NCBI RefSeq assembly: GCF_004342025.1
Contig: NZ_SLWN01000001.1
Span: 896,788 to 960,787 of the forward strand
Length of the DNA: 64,000 bases
From: Kribbella steppae
GTDB lineage: Bacteria > Actinomycetota > Actinomycetes > Propionibacteriales > Kribbellaceae
Reading direction: 5' to 3'
The notes under the pieces are model-generated. The model ran no database searches. It had not been told where the DNA came from and worked only from the letters and a program-made list of their open reading frames with translations. The translations under genes were made by a program, and so were the position numbers. Positions 25,694 to 34,330 of this stretch are shown here, piece after piece (the stretch's first letter is position 1; every line of letters starts with the position of its first letter).

Positions 25694-26113
25694 TCAAGCC
25701 GTCACAACGTGCTCGAGCAGGGCGTCCCGTTCACTGGACGCGAGCGGCCGCTTGGCATGCGTCTCACCGTCCACGGTGACGATCACCGACACCGCCTTCG
25801 CGTAGACATCCGCACTCTCGCCGCTGCGGTCGATGATCCTGGAGCCGAGCGTGTACGACGTCGTACCGACGGACTCGACCCACACGTCGACGTCGTACGG
25901 CGGATGCCTCAGCAGGATCGGTCGCAGGTAGTCGACGGTCTGGCTGACCAGGACACACGGGTGATCGGCGAAGAAGTCGCCCGTCGTACCGATGACCTCG
26001 GACAGGAAGGCGATCCGGGCCTCCTGCAGGTAGTCGAAGTACCGGACGTTGTTGACGTGGTCGTAGGAGTCAATGTCCGACCAGCGAACCAGGACGGGGT
26101 GAGTGAAGGTCAT
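25694..26113 (-). CDS. Acyl-CoA thioesterase (hotdog fold, 4HBT type)
   Basis: The 139-residue protein has the 4-hydroxybenzoyl-CoA thioesterase pattern: VLVRWSDIDSYDHVNNVRYF with the catalytic Asp, then YLQEARIAFLSE. These enzymes hydrolyse acyl-CoA or acyl-carrier thioesters in the cytosol. ATG 26113 is preceded by GGGAGG four bases away. The frame is open far upstream because of antisense coding at high GC, but the family start is clear. A second, similar gene precedes it at 26232, so the pair is a tandem duplication. Confidence 0.88.
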   Translation of the reverse strand: MTFTHPVLVRWSDIDSYDHVNNVRYFDYLQEARIAFLSEVIGTTGDFFADHPCVLVSQTVDYLRPILLRHPPYDVDVWVESVGTTSYTLGSRIIDRSGESADVYAKAVSVIVTVDGETHAKRPLASSERDALLEHVVTA

Positions 26114-26195
26114 GGGGCCTCCCGGCCTGGACTGAGGAGCGCAGGGAGCGTAGCGACTGGAGTGACGAGGGAAGGCCGGGAACCAGGGCCCCATG
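26111..26195. repeat. Nested inverted repeat between the two thioesterase genes
   Basis: CATGGGGCC (26111-26119) pairs with GGCCCCATG (26187-26195), and CCCGGCCT (26121-26128) pairs with AGGCCGGG (26173-26180). The 44-bp loop contains the purine-rich word GAGCGCAGGGAGCGTAGCGA. The left outer arm includes the start codon of the downstream thioesterase. It may be a dispersed intergenic element or an RNA structure controlling the second gene. Confidence 0.5.
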
Positions 26196-26231
26196 ACCAC
26201 GCCGGTGCCGAAGGCCCGGCCAAAAGCACTG

Positions 26232-26669
26232 TCACGAGCCCACCAGCTTGGACAGGGCCTCGCGCTCGACCGGGCTGATCCGGCGCAGGCGGTTGGCGGC
26301 GAAGTCGAACGGCACCAGCCGGGTGCGCGCCTCGACGTACGTCTTCCGCTCCGGCTCGGCGTCCAGGATCTCGTAGTCGACGGTGAACGAGGCGGCCTTG
26401 ATCTCGCTGATCCAGAGCTCGATCCGGACCGGTGCAGGCCGGAAGCGCAGCGGCGCGCGGTACTGCACCTCGTGCCGGGCCACCAGCAGCCCGGTCTCCA
26501 GGTCGTCGGCGCCGAGTTCCTTCGCGGTCCGGAACAGGAAGTCGACCCGGGCGTCCTGGAGGTAGTCGACGTACCGGCCGTTGTTGACGTGGCCGAGTGC
26601 GTCTTGGTCTCCCCAGCGCAGCGGACAGTGATACACGTGGCGGTTCTCACCGGTGCTGTGATGATCCAC
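26232..26669 (-). CDS. Acyl-CoA thioesterase (hotdog fold), paralogue of the next gene
   Basis: The 145-residue protein from GTG 26669 has the same 4HBT layout as its neighbour: CPLRWGDQDALGHVNNGRYVDYLQDARVDFLF, EVQYRAPLRF and a C-terminal helix. The catalytic Asp is in WGDQDALGHVNN. It is first of the two tandem thioesterase genes on this strand and divergent from the SDR gene at 26760. I recall a thioesterase (Rv2475c) in the matching position of the mycobacterial block. Confidence 0.85.
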   Translation of the reverse strand: MDHHSTGENRHVYHCPLRWGDQDALGHVNNGRYVDYLQDARVDFLFRTAKELGADDLETGLLVARHEVQYRAPLRFRPAPVRIELWISEIKAASFTVDYEILDAEPERKTYVEARTRLVPFDFAANRLRRISPVEREALSKLVGS

Positions 26670-26759
26670 ACGGCGATCATCGCATCCTGGGTACTTCCGA
26701 CGTGACGGAGCGTGGGTAATGTCATCCCCGGCATCACCATGGACTGATAGGAGCAGCCG

Positions 26760-27515
26760 ATGACCGAGCAGCGGGTGGCGATTGTGACCGGGGCGGCCCG
26801 GGGAATCGGCGCGGCTGTCGCCCAGCGGCTCGCCAAGGACGGGAACGCGGTCGCCGTGCTCGACCTCGACGAGGGCGCCTGCGAGGCCACCGTCAAGGCG
26901 ATCACCGAGGCGGGCGGCAAGGCCGTCGCGGTCGGCTGTGACGTCAGCAAGCAGGACCAGGTGACCGCAGCGGTCGAGCGGGTGGTGTCCGAGCTGGGCG
27001 CGCCGACGATCCTGGTGAACAACGCCGGCGTGCTGCGCGACAACCTGCTGTTCAAGATGTCCGAGGACGACTGGGACACGGTCATGTCGGTGCACCTCAA
27101 GGGCAGCTTCCTGATGTCGCGGGCCTGCCAGGCACACATGGTCGAGGCCGGCTACGGCCGGATCGTGTTCCTGTCCTCGACCTCGGCACTGGGCAACCGC
27201 GGCCAGGCGAACTACGCGTCCGCGAAGGCCGGCCTGCAGGGACTGGCGAAGACGCTGGCGATCGAGCTGGGCAAGTTCGGCGTCACCGCGAACGCGATCG
27301 CCCCCGGCTTCATCGAGACCGATATGACCGCAGCCACCGCGGCCCGGGTCGGCGTCGACTTCGAGGAGTTCAAGAAGGCGACCGCCGCGACCATCCCGGT
27401 GAACCGGACCGGCACGCCGGACGACATCGCCGCGGCCGCGTCGTACTTCTGCAGCGAGGAGGCCGGGTTCGTCTCCGGTCAGGTTCTGTACGTCGCCGGC
27501 GGACCTCGTAACTGA
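26760..27515 (+). CDS. Short-chain dehydrogenase, 3-oxoacyl-ACP reductase-like
   Basis: The 251-residue protein is a classical SDR: cofactor motif TGAARGIG at 10-17, NNAG, the serine in FLSSTSALG, the YxxxK pair in NYASAKAG, and the C-terminal GQVLYVAGGP. Such FabG-like enzymes reduce 3-oxoacyl or 3-hydroxyacyl substrates with NADP(H). It is followed after 20 bp by the MaoC gene on the same strand; together they form a ketoreductase/dehydratase module. Confidence 0.88.
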   Translation: MTEQRVAIVTGAARGIGAAVAQRLAKDGNAVAVLDLDEGACEATVKAITEAGGKAVAVGCDVSKQDQVTAAVERVVSELGAPTILVNNAGVLRDNLLFKMSEDDWDTVMSVHLKGSFLMSRACQAHMVEAGYGRIVFLSSTSALGNRGQANYASAKAGLQGLAKTLAIELGKFGVTANAIAPGFIETDMTAATAARVGVDFEEFKKATAATIPVNRTGTPDDIAAAASYFCSEEAGFVSGQVLYVAGGPRN

Positions 27516-27535
27516 CATCCACTGAGGAGCAGCAG

Positions 27536-27991
27536 ATGGCGCAGTCGTTCACCGGTATCGACGAGGTCGTGCACGCGGTCGGCACCCAGCTGGGTGAGTC
27601 CGAGTGGCTCGAGATCACCCAGGAGCAGGTGAACACCTTCGCCGACGCGACCGGTGACCACCAGTGGATCCACGTCGACGTCGAGCGCGCGAAGAAGGGC
27701 CCGTACGGCGGGACGATCGCGCACGGCTATCTCACCCTGAGCCTGATCGCGCGGTTCGGCGACGAACTGTTCTCGATCAGCGGGGTCACTGCCAAGCTCA
27801 ACTACGGCGTGAACAAGGTCCGCTTCCCGGCCCCGGTCCCGGTCGGCTCCCGCGTCCGGGCCAGCGCCTCGATCTCCAACACCTCCGAGACCCCGGCCGG
27901 CATCCAGGTCTCGCTGAACTGGGTCATCGAGCTGGAGAACTCGACGAAACCCGCCTGCGTCGCGGAAACCGTCGTACTGCTCGTGCCTTAG
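27536..27991 (+). CDS. MaoC family enoyl-CoA hydratase
   Basis: The 151-residue protein has a hotdog fold with the hydratase-2 motif: ADATGDHQWIHVD gives the Asp and His pair, followed by GGTIAHGYLTLSL. It hydrates trans-2-enoyl-CoA to the (R)-3-hydroxyacyl-CoA. A strong GAGGAGCAGCAG precedes ATG 27536. It is in operon with the SDR gene and its stop overlaps that of the convergent GNAT gene by four bases. Confidence 0.88.
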   Translation: MAQSFTGIDEVVHAVGTQLGESEWLEITQEQVNTFADATGDHQWIHVDVERAKKGPYGGTIAHGYLTLSLIARFGDELFSISGVTAKLNYGVNKVRFPAPVPVGSRVRASASISNTSETPAGIQVSLNWVIELENSTKPACVAETVVLLVP

Positions 27992-28872
27992 AGCGGGCAG
28001 ATCAGGACGGCGTGGGTGGCGACGCGGTGGTAGCCGAGCCATTCGTTGACCGCGATCATCGGGGTGTTGCCGTCGTAGTTGGCGGTGTAGGCGCCCTCCA
28101 CGCCCGCGTCGGCGGCCCGGTGCAGCGCGGCACACTTGACCAGCTTGGCCAGGCCGCGACCGCGGTACTCAGGCATCGTCGCTGTCATCTGCGACCAGAT
28201 CTTGGTGTGGTCGCCGTTGCCCAGGGTGAACCCGATCACCCGGCCCTCGTACACCACCGCCATGCTGAGATCCAGCACCATCGCCGGTGACTTCCACACT
28301 CCGGCCAGCCAGTCGTCGTACGGCCGTGTGGTGATCTTCGCGTCGCCGGGCTTGGTCCGCTGGGCGACCAGGTCCGCCTCGTAGAGGCTGCGCGGGTCGA
28401 CCTCGTTCAGCGGCACCAACTCCACCCCGGACGGGATGCCGGGAATGTCCGGTGCCTTCCGCGGATCGATCCCGGCATAGTGCACCTGCCGGGTCTGCTG
28501 GTATCCCCAGCGAGCGGCCCATTCGACCGTCGACGGATCCGCGAACACCCGCGCGCTCGTCGCCCCGCCCGTCCGCAACTCCTCGTGCGTTGCCTCCAGC
28601 AACTTCGCGCCGATCCCCCGGCCGCGGTGGTCCGGCCGGACCAGCACCCGCAGCTGCCCGTCCAGCGGATCCGATCCCGCGATCAGTGCGGTCGAGGCCC
28701 AACCGACCACCTCGCCCGCGTCCAGCGCGGCGAACGTTCCACGGCCCGGCACGGGAGCGGATCCGAGCCCGCGGCGCAGCGCCGAAGCCGTGACCACCAG
28801 GTACGGCGCATGCGCGTCGTGCAACGCGATCGCGCCTTCGACATCCCCCGGCTCAGCACGCCTGACTTCCAT
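27988..28872 (-). CDS. Double-domain GNAT acetyltransferase
   Basis: The 294-residue protein has two GNAT domains. The first has LRVLVRPDHRGRGIGAKLLE (residues about 72-91), the second MPEYRGRGLAKLVKCAALH near residues 233-251 followed by GAYTANYDGNTPMIAVNEWLGYHR. The architecture is that of mycothiol synthase (MshD) and related double-GNAT enzymes, but the sequence is not close to MshD as I remember it. GAAGGAG is 6 bases before ATG 28872. It is a paralogue of the next gene. Confidence 0.85.
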   Translation of the reverse strand: MEVRRAEPGDVEGAIALHDAHAPYLVVTASALRRGLGSAPVPGRGTFAALDAGEVVGWASTALIAGSDPLDGQLRVLVRPDHRGRGIGAKLLEATHEELRTGGATSARVFADPSTVEWAARWGYQQTRQVHYAGIDPRKAPDIPGIPSGVELVPLNEVDPRSLYEADLVAQRTKPGDAKITTRPYDDWLAGVWKSPAMVLDLSMAVVYEGRVIGFTLGNGDHTKIWSQMTATMPEYRGRGLAKLVKCAALHRAADAGVEGAYTANYDGNTPMIAVNEWLGYHRVATHAVLICPL

Positions 28873-29009
28873 GCGAACTCCTTCGGCGAAGTTCTCCGGA
28901 ACATAACGCGTGTCAGGCGCAGACCGAATGCGAAATCGATTACAGCTCTGTCTCAGCGCTTTCTTTACACTGCTCGAAGATCAGCCACGTCGGAGCCGAG
29001 GGTGACCAG

Positions 29010-29918
29010 CTACGAACCCAGCGGGCGCAGCAGTCCCAGCTCCGTCTGCACCCGGCGATAACCGAGCCAGTTGTTGATGGCAAGCATCGGGCCGTTCTCG
29101 TCGTCGTTCGAGGTGTAGGCGGCGGTGATCCCGGCCTCGGCGCAGCGACGCAGCGCGACCGACTTGACCAGCTTGGCCAGCCCGCGGCCCCGGTACGACG
29201 GAATCGTCCCGGTCATCCCCGACCAGGCACGATCGCTGTCCGTCTCGACCGCGGTGAAGCAGGCCACCTCGTCACCGGCCAGTGCGGCGACGCTGAGTGA
29301 CTTGTCGACGGCCGGACCGTTCCAGATCTCCTCGACCCAACGGTCGTAGTCGATCGAGTCGATCGGAGAATCGCCCGGCTCGTCCAGTGAGGCGATCGAG
29401 TCGGCGGTGTACGCCTGGCGTGGATCGAGCTGATCCATCGTCACCAGCTCGATGCCGTCCGGGGTCGGGGGCTGGTCGGGCAGTGCGCGCGGATCGACGC
29501 CTGCGTAGTGCATCTGCCGCGTTCCGTCGTACCCGAGATTCCGGGCGAACTCGAGGCCGTCAGGGTGCACGAACGCGCGCGTCCGGACGGCGCCGACCTC
29601 GCTGAGGTGCTGGTGCAGCCGGTCGGCCAGCGCACTCCCGATGCCCTGTTTGCGATGGTCGGGATGCACGTAGATCGAGGTGTGGCTCTGACCCGGTTCG
29701 CTGGTCCAGATGTTCAGCCCGGCCGATCCCCAGGCGACCAGCTCGCCACCGGACTCCGCGACCAGCGCGAGGAAACGCTCCTTCGGAGCCGACACGGTGA
29801 TCATGTGCCGGGTGGCTGCCGGCGACATCACCTTGTACGAGTAGACCGCCCGCCGTACCGCCGCCACCCCGTCGGCGTCGTCGCCCACGGCCGACCGGAT
29901 CACCACCCGACTCGTCAT
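29010..29918 (-). CDS. Double-domain GNAT acetyltransferase, paralogue
   Basis: The 302-residue protein shares layout and many residues with the preceding GNAT: SIYVHPDHRKQGIGSALADR in domain one, QMHYAGVDPRALPD in the linker, and TIPSYRGRGLAKLVKSVALR then AYTSNDDENGPMLAINNWLGYR in domain two. The domain-two segments are nearly identical in the two proteins, so the pair arose by tandem duplication. The substrate is unknown. ATG 29918 gives a normal GNAT start (RVVIRSAVGDDADGV). Confidence 0.85.
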   Translation of the reverse strand: MTSRVVIRSAVGDDADGVAAVRRAVYSYKVMSPAATRHMITVSAPKERFLALVAESGGELVAWGSAGLNIWTSEPGQSHTSIYVHPDHRKQGIGSALADRLHQHLSEVGAVRTRAFVHPDGLEFARNLGYDGTRQMHYAGVDPRALPDQPPTPDGIELVTMDQLDPRQAYTADSIASLDEPGDSPIDSIDYDRWVEEIWNGPAVDKSLSVAALAGDEVACFTAVETDSDRAWSGMTGTIPSYRGRGLAKLVKSVALRRCAEAGITAAYTSNDDENGPMLAINNWLGYRRVQTELGLLRPLGS

Positions 29919-30203
29919 GCCCGGACCCTAACCAGCACACCTGCGGACCGCCACGGATTAACCGGGGACGAACAGCAACGCGATCGCAACAGGTGCGCGC
30001 TCTCTGTGATTCTGCCGTGTAGCGGACTGGCATTAGAGTGGCCCGGTGCTGTCGGACTGATCGCCCCGACCGCCGGAAGCGCCATCGTGCTGGGACACGA
30101 CGTGGTCACCGGCGGCGGGCAGTCCACAGGCCCCCTCCTTCCGCCCGAGAGAAGCAAGGGCGCTCTTGACAGACCCCATGGGTGTCAGGAGTAAATAGCA
30201 TTT

Positions 30204-30749
30204 ATGCAGATTACGGATGGTGCGGCGGCCGCCGAGGTGCTGGCCGGTCTGATGGTGTCCGACGAGCCGCGGCCCGAGTTCGCCGAGGCCTTCCAGCCGT
30301 TCGCGCGACTCATCGGCAGCTGGGATCTCGACGTCAGCTGGTACGACGATGACGGCAACGTCACCCGGCAGACCAAGGGCGAATGGCACTTCGCCTGGGC
30401 CCTGGACGGCCGTGCGGTCGCCGACATCTGGATCACTCCCAGCCGGGCCGCCCGACCCACCGACGGCGACGGCGAATGGGGTCTCACCATCCGCATCCAC
30501 GACCCGGAGCTCCAAGCCTTCCGCTCCACCTGGATGGGCCCGAAGTACGCCTTCGTGATGACGTTCATCGGTCACCCCGGCGAGAACTCCATCACGCTCG
30601 ACGCCCGCGAACCCCTCGCCGCCAAGACCCGCTGGATCTTCACCGACATCAGCGAGTCCGGCTTCCACTGGCGCAACGAGGACGAAGACGCCGAAGGCAC
30701 CATCATCGTCCGCCAACGCTTCGTCGCCACCAGGCCGGCTCAGCCGTAG
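30204..30749 (+). CDS. DUF1579-like / lipocalin-like beta-barrel protein
   Basis: The 181-residue protein has the repeated G-x-W strand pattern of small barrel proteins: PFARLIGSWDLDVSWYDDDG, TKGEWHFAWALDGRAVADIW, FRSTWMGPKYAFVMTF and FHWRNEDEDAEG. It resembles DUF1579 or heme/ligand-binding lipocalin-like proteins; ligand unknown, cytosolic. TTGACA at 30166 lies in an AT-rich leader and TAAATA follows after 20 bp, a suboptimal promoter. The 285 bp before it (29919-30203) hold no gene I can support. Its 3' end overlaps the convergent WYL gene by 10 bp. Confidence 0.72.
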   Translation: MQITDGAAAAEVLAGLMVSDEPRPEFAEAFQPFARLIGSWDLDVSWYDDDGNVTRQTKGEWHFAWALDGRAVADIWITPSRAARPTDGDGEWGLTIRIHDPELQAFRSTWMGPKYAFVMTFIGHPGENSITLDAREPLAAKTRWIFTDISESGFHWRNEDEDAEGTIIVRQRFVATRPAQP

Positions 30750-31714
30750 ATCCGCACCGCCGCGGTCGCGAGCTCCAGCATGCGCCGGCGAATGTCCGGC
30801 GGCTCGAGCACCTCGACGTCGGTGGCGAACCCCAGTAGAACGCCACACGCCGCCTCACGCACCCGGAAGTGCATGGCGAGGTGCGGCCAGTCGTCGTCCG
30901 ACGGTACGTCTCGCGCCTGCTCCCCCTTGGCCAGCATCGGTGTGGCAATCCGTCGTACCTGCTCAACCACTTCGGGGCGCACTCGCACAACCACATCCAC
31001 CCCGACCGGGAGGTTCTGCTCGAGTCCGGAGCGCAACCGGTCCCACTCCGCCCGCAGGTCCAGGTCAGGCGGCCGGTCGGCGTGCTCCTCCAGTACGTCG
31101 ACCTCCTGCACCCGTGACACCCGGTACATCCGCGCCACCCCGCGATGCGCAGCGACGAGATACCAACGGCCCGCCTGCTCGACCAGCCCCCAAGGATCGA
31201 CGGTACGACGCTGAGGCCGCCCAGCACTCGCCGACGCGTACAGCACTCGCACCCGTCGCCGAGTCACCACGGCTTGCCGCAGTACGGGCAAAGCGCCAGT
31301 GTCCTCGACCTCCGCGAACCACCGGCGACGATCCACCACGATGGCACCCGACAAGGCCTCGGCATCGCCTTGGAGCTCCAGCGGCAACGACGACGACAGC
31401 TTGCCCATTGCGGACTGCAACGCGTCCCGCAGCCCGAGCTCCTCCGACAGAGCGGCCCGCCCCGACCACGCGAACAACGCCTGCGCCTCCCGCGGCGTCA
31501 GACCACTCACGTCAGCGCGGTAACCAGGCAGCAGCACGCACCCACCATTGCGACCGCGCTCGGTGTACACCGGTACGCCGGCCGCCGACAACGCCTCCAT
31601 GTCGCGCATCACCGTCCGCGTGGAGACCTCCAGCCGCTCGGCCAGCTCCCGCGCACTCAACCGCGCATGGCGCTGCAGCAACAGGATGATCTGCAGCAAC
31701 CGGTCGGCTCGCAC
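30740..31714 (-). CDS. YafY-type HTH/WYL-domain transcriptional regulator
   Basis: The 324-residue protein has an N-terminal winged helix (RLLQIILLLQRHARLSARELAERLE and the recognition helix in STRTVMRDMEALS, residues 5-45), then a WYL domain around residues 140-215 (VDPWGLVEQAGRWYLVAAHR) and the WCX extension. WYL proteins sense nucleic-acid or small-molecule ligands. GTG 31714 is supported by TATTCT ending six bases upstream. It is divergent from the TIGR03086 gene and a palindrome covers its -10, so autoregulation and control of the neighbour are likely. Confidence 0.87.
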   Translation of the reverse strand: MRADRLLQIILLLQRHARLSARELAERLEVSTRTVMRDMEALSAAGVPVYTERGRNGGCVLLPGYRADVSGLTPREAQALFAWSGRAALSEELGLRDALQSAMGKLSSSLPLELQGDAEALSGAIVVDRRRWFAEVEDTGALPVLRQAVVTRRRVRVLYASASAGRPQRRTVDPWGLVEQAGRWYLVAAHRGVARMYRVSRVQEVDVLEEHADRPPDLDLRAEWDRLRSGLEQNLPVGVDVVVRVRPEVVEQVRRIATPMLAKGEQARDVPSDDDWPHLAMHFRVREAACGVLLGFATDVEVLEPPDIRRRMLELATAAVRIYG

Positions 31715-31723
31715 GACTTCAGA

Positions 31724-31748
31724 ATATGCGACAGAAGATGTCTCATAT
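31724..31748. promoter_or_regulatory. Operator between the WYL regulator and the TIGR03086 gene
   Basis: A 25-bp inverted repeat reads ATATG, one base, GACA, a five-base centre, TGTC, one base, CATAT. All arm bases pair except the single spacer bases. It overlaps the -10 box of the WYL gene (31721-31726). The GACA-N5-TGTC core is what I would expect for a YafY-type regulator controlling a divergent gene. Confidence 0.6.
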
Positions 31749-31767
31749 CCACCCCGAAGCTGTCTCC

Positions 31768-32340
31768 ATGACCGATTTCGTGAATGACCCCCGCCCGATG
31801 TTCGTCCGTGCACTCGACCAGATTCAGCAGCTGATCGACGCAGTCGAGCCGGACGACCTGGACCTGCCGACACCGTGCCAGGAGTACGACGTCCGCACCC
31901 TGCAGGGTCACCTGCTGTCCGTGGTGGGCAGGATCAACCTCGCACTCACCGGCGGGAACGCACTCGACATCCCGTCGATCACCACCACCGCCGATGTCAT
32001 GGGCACCTGGAAAGAACGCCGGGCGCGACTCGACCTGACGCTGGCCAACGACGCCGTCCTCCACCAGACCTGCAAGCTGCCCTGGGGCACTCTCCCCGGC
32101 GCAGCAGCCATCGCCGCCTACACCGGTGAGCTCACCACGCACGCATGGGACCTGGCCAAAGCGACCGGCCGCCTCGACCGGCTCGACGACGACCTGGCGA
32201 CCTACCTGCTTCCCCTGGTCCAGCAGTTCATCCCGGCTGAGCCCCGCGGCGGCCACGTCCCGTTTGGCCCCGTCGTACCGGTCGCCGACGACGCATCGCC
32301 GTATGACCGGCTGGCCGCCTGGCAGGGCCGGCAGCCGTAA
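31768..32340 (+). CDS. TIGR03086 family metal-binding protein (DinB-like fold)
   Basis: The 190-residue protein has the TIGR03086/mycothiol-maleylpyruvate-isomerase-like N-terminus: DQIQQLIDAVEPDDLDLPTPCQEYDVRTLQGHLL, where the histidine in GHLL is a conserved metal ligand, and the second ligand in GELTTHAWDLAKATGR. The fold is a four-helix DinB bundle; the family is thought to bind a divalent metal and act on thiol conjugates or is of unknown activity. It is divergent from, and probably regulated by, the WYL protein. Confidence 0.82.
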   Translation: MTDFVNDPRPMFVRALDQIQQLIDAVEPDDLDLPTPCQEYDVRTLQGHLLSVVGRINLALTGGNALDIPSITTTADVMGTWKERRARLDLTLANDAVLHQTCKLPWGTLPGAAAIAAYTGELTTHAWDLAKATGRLDRLDDDLATYLLPLVQQFIPAEPRGGHVPFGPVVPVADDASPYDRLAAWQGRQP

Positions 32341-32342
32341 GG

Positions 32343-33098
32343 TCAGCCGACGATCCCGCCGTTGAGGGTGAGGCCGCCGTCGATGGTGATGGTCTGGCCA
32401 GTGATCCAGGACGCCTCGTCCGACAGCAGGAACCACACCAGCGAGGCGACGTCCTCCGGCGTACCCAGCCGTTGCAGCGGGTAGGTCGACGCGACCTTGT
32501 CCTCACGGCCTTCGTAGAGGGCTCCGGCGAACTTGGTCTTCACCACCGCCGGAGCCACTGCGTTGACCCGGATCTCCGGCGCCAGCTCGACCGCCAGCTC
32601 AGCCGTCACCCGGGACAGCATCGCCTTGGTCGCGCCGTACCAGCCGATCCCCGGTGACGGCGCCAGGCCGGCCACCGAGGACAGGTTGACCACCGCGCCG
32701 CCGTGGGCGCGCATCCACGCGTCCCGGCAGGCCTTCACCCACGCGATCGTGGCCAGCACATTGGTGTCGACCATCTTGGTCGCGACGGCCGGGTCGACGT
32801 CGAGCAGCTTGCCGTAGATCGGGTTGATGCCGGTGTTGTTGACCAGCAGGTCCACCGACCCGTACGTCGCCACCGCGGCGGCCACCACACTCGCACGGTG
32901 CTCCGGGTCGGCCGCCTTACCCGCGACGGCGAAGGCGTGGGCCCGGCCGCCGAGAGACTCGACCGCCTGGTCGAGCGTCTCCTGGGTACGGCCGGTGATG
33001 ACGACGCGCGCGCCATCGGCCACCAGGCGCTGCGCGATCGCCAGCCCGATCCCCCGGGATGCTCCGGTGATGATCGCCGTACGGTCCTGCAACGACAT
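32343..33098 (-). CDS. SDR family oxidoreductase in the fatty-acid operon
   Basis: The 251-residue protein is a classical SDR: TGASRGIG near residues 11-18, NNTG in place of NNAG, NLSSVAG, GWYGATKAM (the YxxxK pair) and TITIDGG. It is the third gene of an operon with acyl-CoA dehydrogenase and thiolase, its ATG overlapping the thiolase stop (TGATG), so it likely acts as a 3-hydroxyacyl-CoA dehydrogenase or reductase in the same pathway. That role is inferred from context. Confidence 0.87.
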   Translation of the reverse strand: MSLQDRTAIITGASRGIGLAIAQRLVADGARVVITGRTQETLDQAVESLGGRAHAFAVAGKAADPEHRASVVAAAVATYGSVDLLVNNTGINPIYGKLLDVDPAVATKMVDTNVLATIAWVKACRDAWMRAHGGAVVNLSSVAGLAPSPGIGWYGATKAMLSRVTAELAVELAPEIRVNAVAPAVVKTKFAGALYEGREDKVASTYPLQRLGTPEDVASLVWFLLSDEASWITGQTITIDGGLTLNGGIVG

Positions 33099-34318
33099 CA
33101 GCTGAGACGCTCGAGGATGACGGCCATCCCCTGGCCGCCGCCGACGCACATGGTCTCCAGGCCGAACTGCTTGTCCTCGAACTGCAGCCCGTTCACCAGG
33201 GTCGTCATGATTCGCGCACCGGTCGATCCGAACGGGTGGCCGAGCGCGATCGCACCGCCGTGCACGTTCAGCTTGTCCTCGTCGATGCCGAGTTCGCGGG
33301 CCGAGCCGATCACCTGGACCGCGAAGGCCTCGTTGATCTCGACCAGGTCGATGTCGTTGATGCTCATCCCGGCCCGGGCCAGCGCCTGCTTCGACGCCTC
33401 GATCGGACCGAGGCCCATGATCTCGGGCGACAGGCCGCTGACTCCGGTCGACACGATCCGCGCCAGCGGGGTCAGACCGAGCTCGCTGGCCTTGGTGTCG
33501 CTCATGATCACGACCGCGGCGGCGCCGTCGTTCAGCGGGCAGCAGTTGCCGGCCGTGACCGTGCCGTTCTCCCGGAACACCGGCTTGAGCTGGCTGACGC
33601 CCTCCAGTGTCGTCCCGGCCCGCGGGCCGTCGTCCTTGCTCACCACGGTCCCGTCCGGCAGCGTCACCGGGACGATCTCGCGGTCGAAGAAGCCGTTGCC
33701 GATTGCCTTCTCGGCCAGGTTCTGCGAGCGGACCCCGAACGCGTCCTGGTCGGCCCGGGTGATCCCCTTCAGCGTCGCCACGTTCTCCGCGGTCTGACCC
33801 ATCGAGATGTAGATGTCCGGGATCTGCCCGTCGGAGCGCGGATCGTGCCAGGTGTCGTTGGTCTCGGCGTACTTCTCGGTCCGCTGCACCGCGTCGGCGA
33901 AGGCCTCGTTGAACGAACTCGGGTCGCCGACCCCGGCCGAGCCGAAGTTCTTGTACCGCGACACACACTCGACGCCGGCGCTGACGAAGATGTCGCCCTC
34001 ACCGGACTTGATCGCATGGAACGCCATCCGCGCGGTCTGGGTCGAGGACGCACAGAACCGGTTGACCGTGGTCGCCGGCGTGTTGTCCCAGCCGAGCTGC
34101 ACCGCGATCCGGCGGGCCATGTTGCCGCCGTGCTCGTCGTGCGGCTCCGCACACCCGACCGCCAGGTCCTCGATCTGGTCACCGGTCAGCCCCACCTTGT
34201 CGACCGCCGCCTTGATCATCTGTACGGCGAGGTCGTCCGGCCGGATGTCCTTGAGCGACCCCTTGTACGCGCGGCCGATCGGCGAACGCGCGGTGGACAC
34301 GATGACTGCTTCAGGCAT
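33098..34318 (-). CDS. Acetyl-CoA C-acyltransferase (thiolase)
   Basis: The 406-residue thiolase has the nucleophile C89 in TVNRFCASSTQT, the catalytic histidine near 361 in GHPFGSTG and the second cysteine near 391 in CVGGGQG. NEAFAVQ is also present. It carries out the last thiolytic step of beta-oxidation (or the reverse condensation). It is 12 bp after the acyl-CoA dehydrogenase gene and coupled to the SDR gene. Confidence 0.92.
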   Translation of the reverse strand: MPEAVIVSTARSPIGRAYKGSLKDIRPDDLAVQMIKAAVDKVGLTGDQIEDLAVGCAEPHDEHGGNMARRIAVQLGWDNTPATTVNRFCASSTQTARMAFHAIKSGEGDIFVSAGVECVSRYKNFGSAGVGDPSSFNEAFADAVQRTEKYAETNDTWHDPRSDGQIPDIYISMGQTAENVATLKGITRADQDAFGVRSQNLAEKAIGNGFFDREIVPVTLPDGTVVSKDDGPRAGTTLEGVSQLKPVFRENGTVTAGNCCPLNDGAAAVVIMSDTKASELGLTPLARIVSTGVSGLSPEIMGLGPIEASKQALARAGMSINDIDLVEINEAFAVQVIGSARELGIDEDKLNVHGGAIALGHPFGSTGARIMTTLVNGLQFEDKQFGLETMCVGGGQGMAVILERLS

Positions 34319-34330
34319 TGCAGGTCCTTC

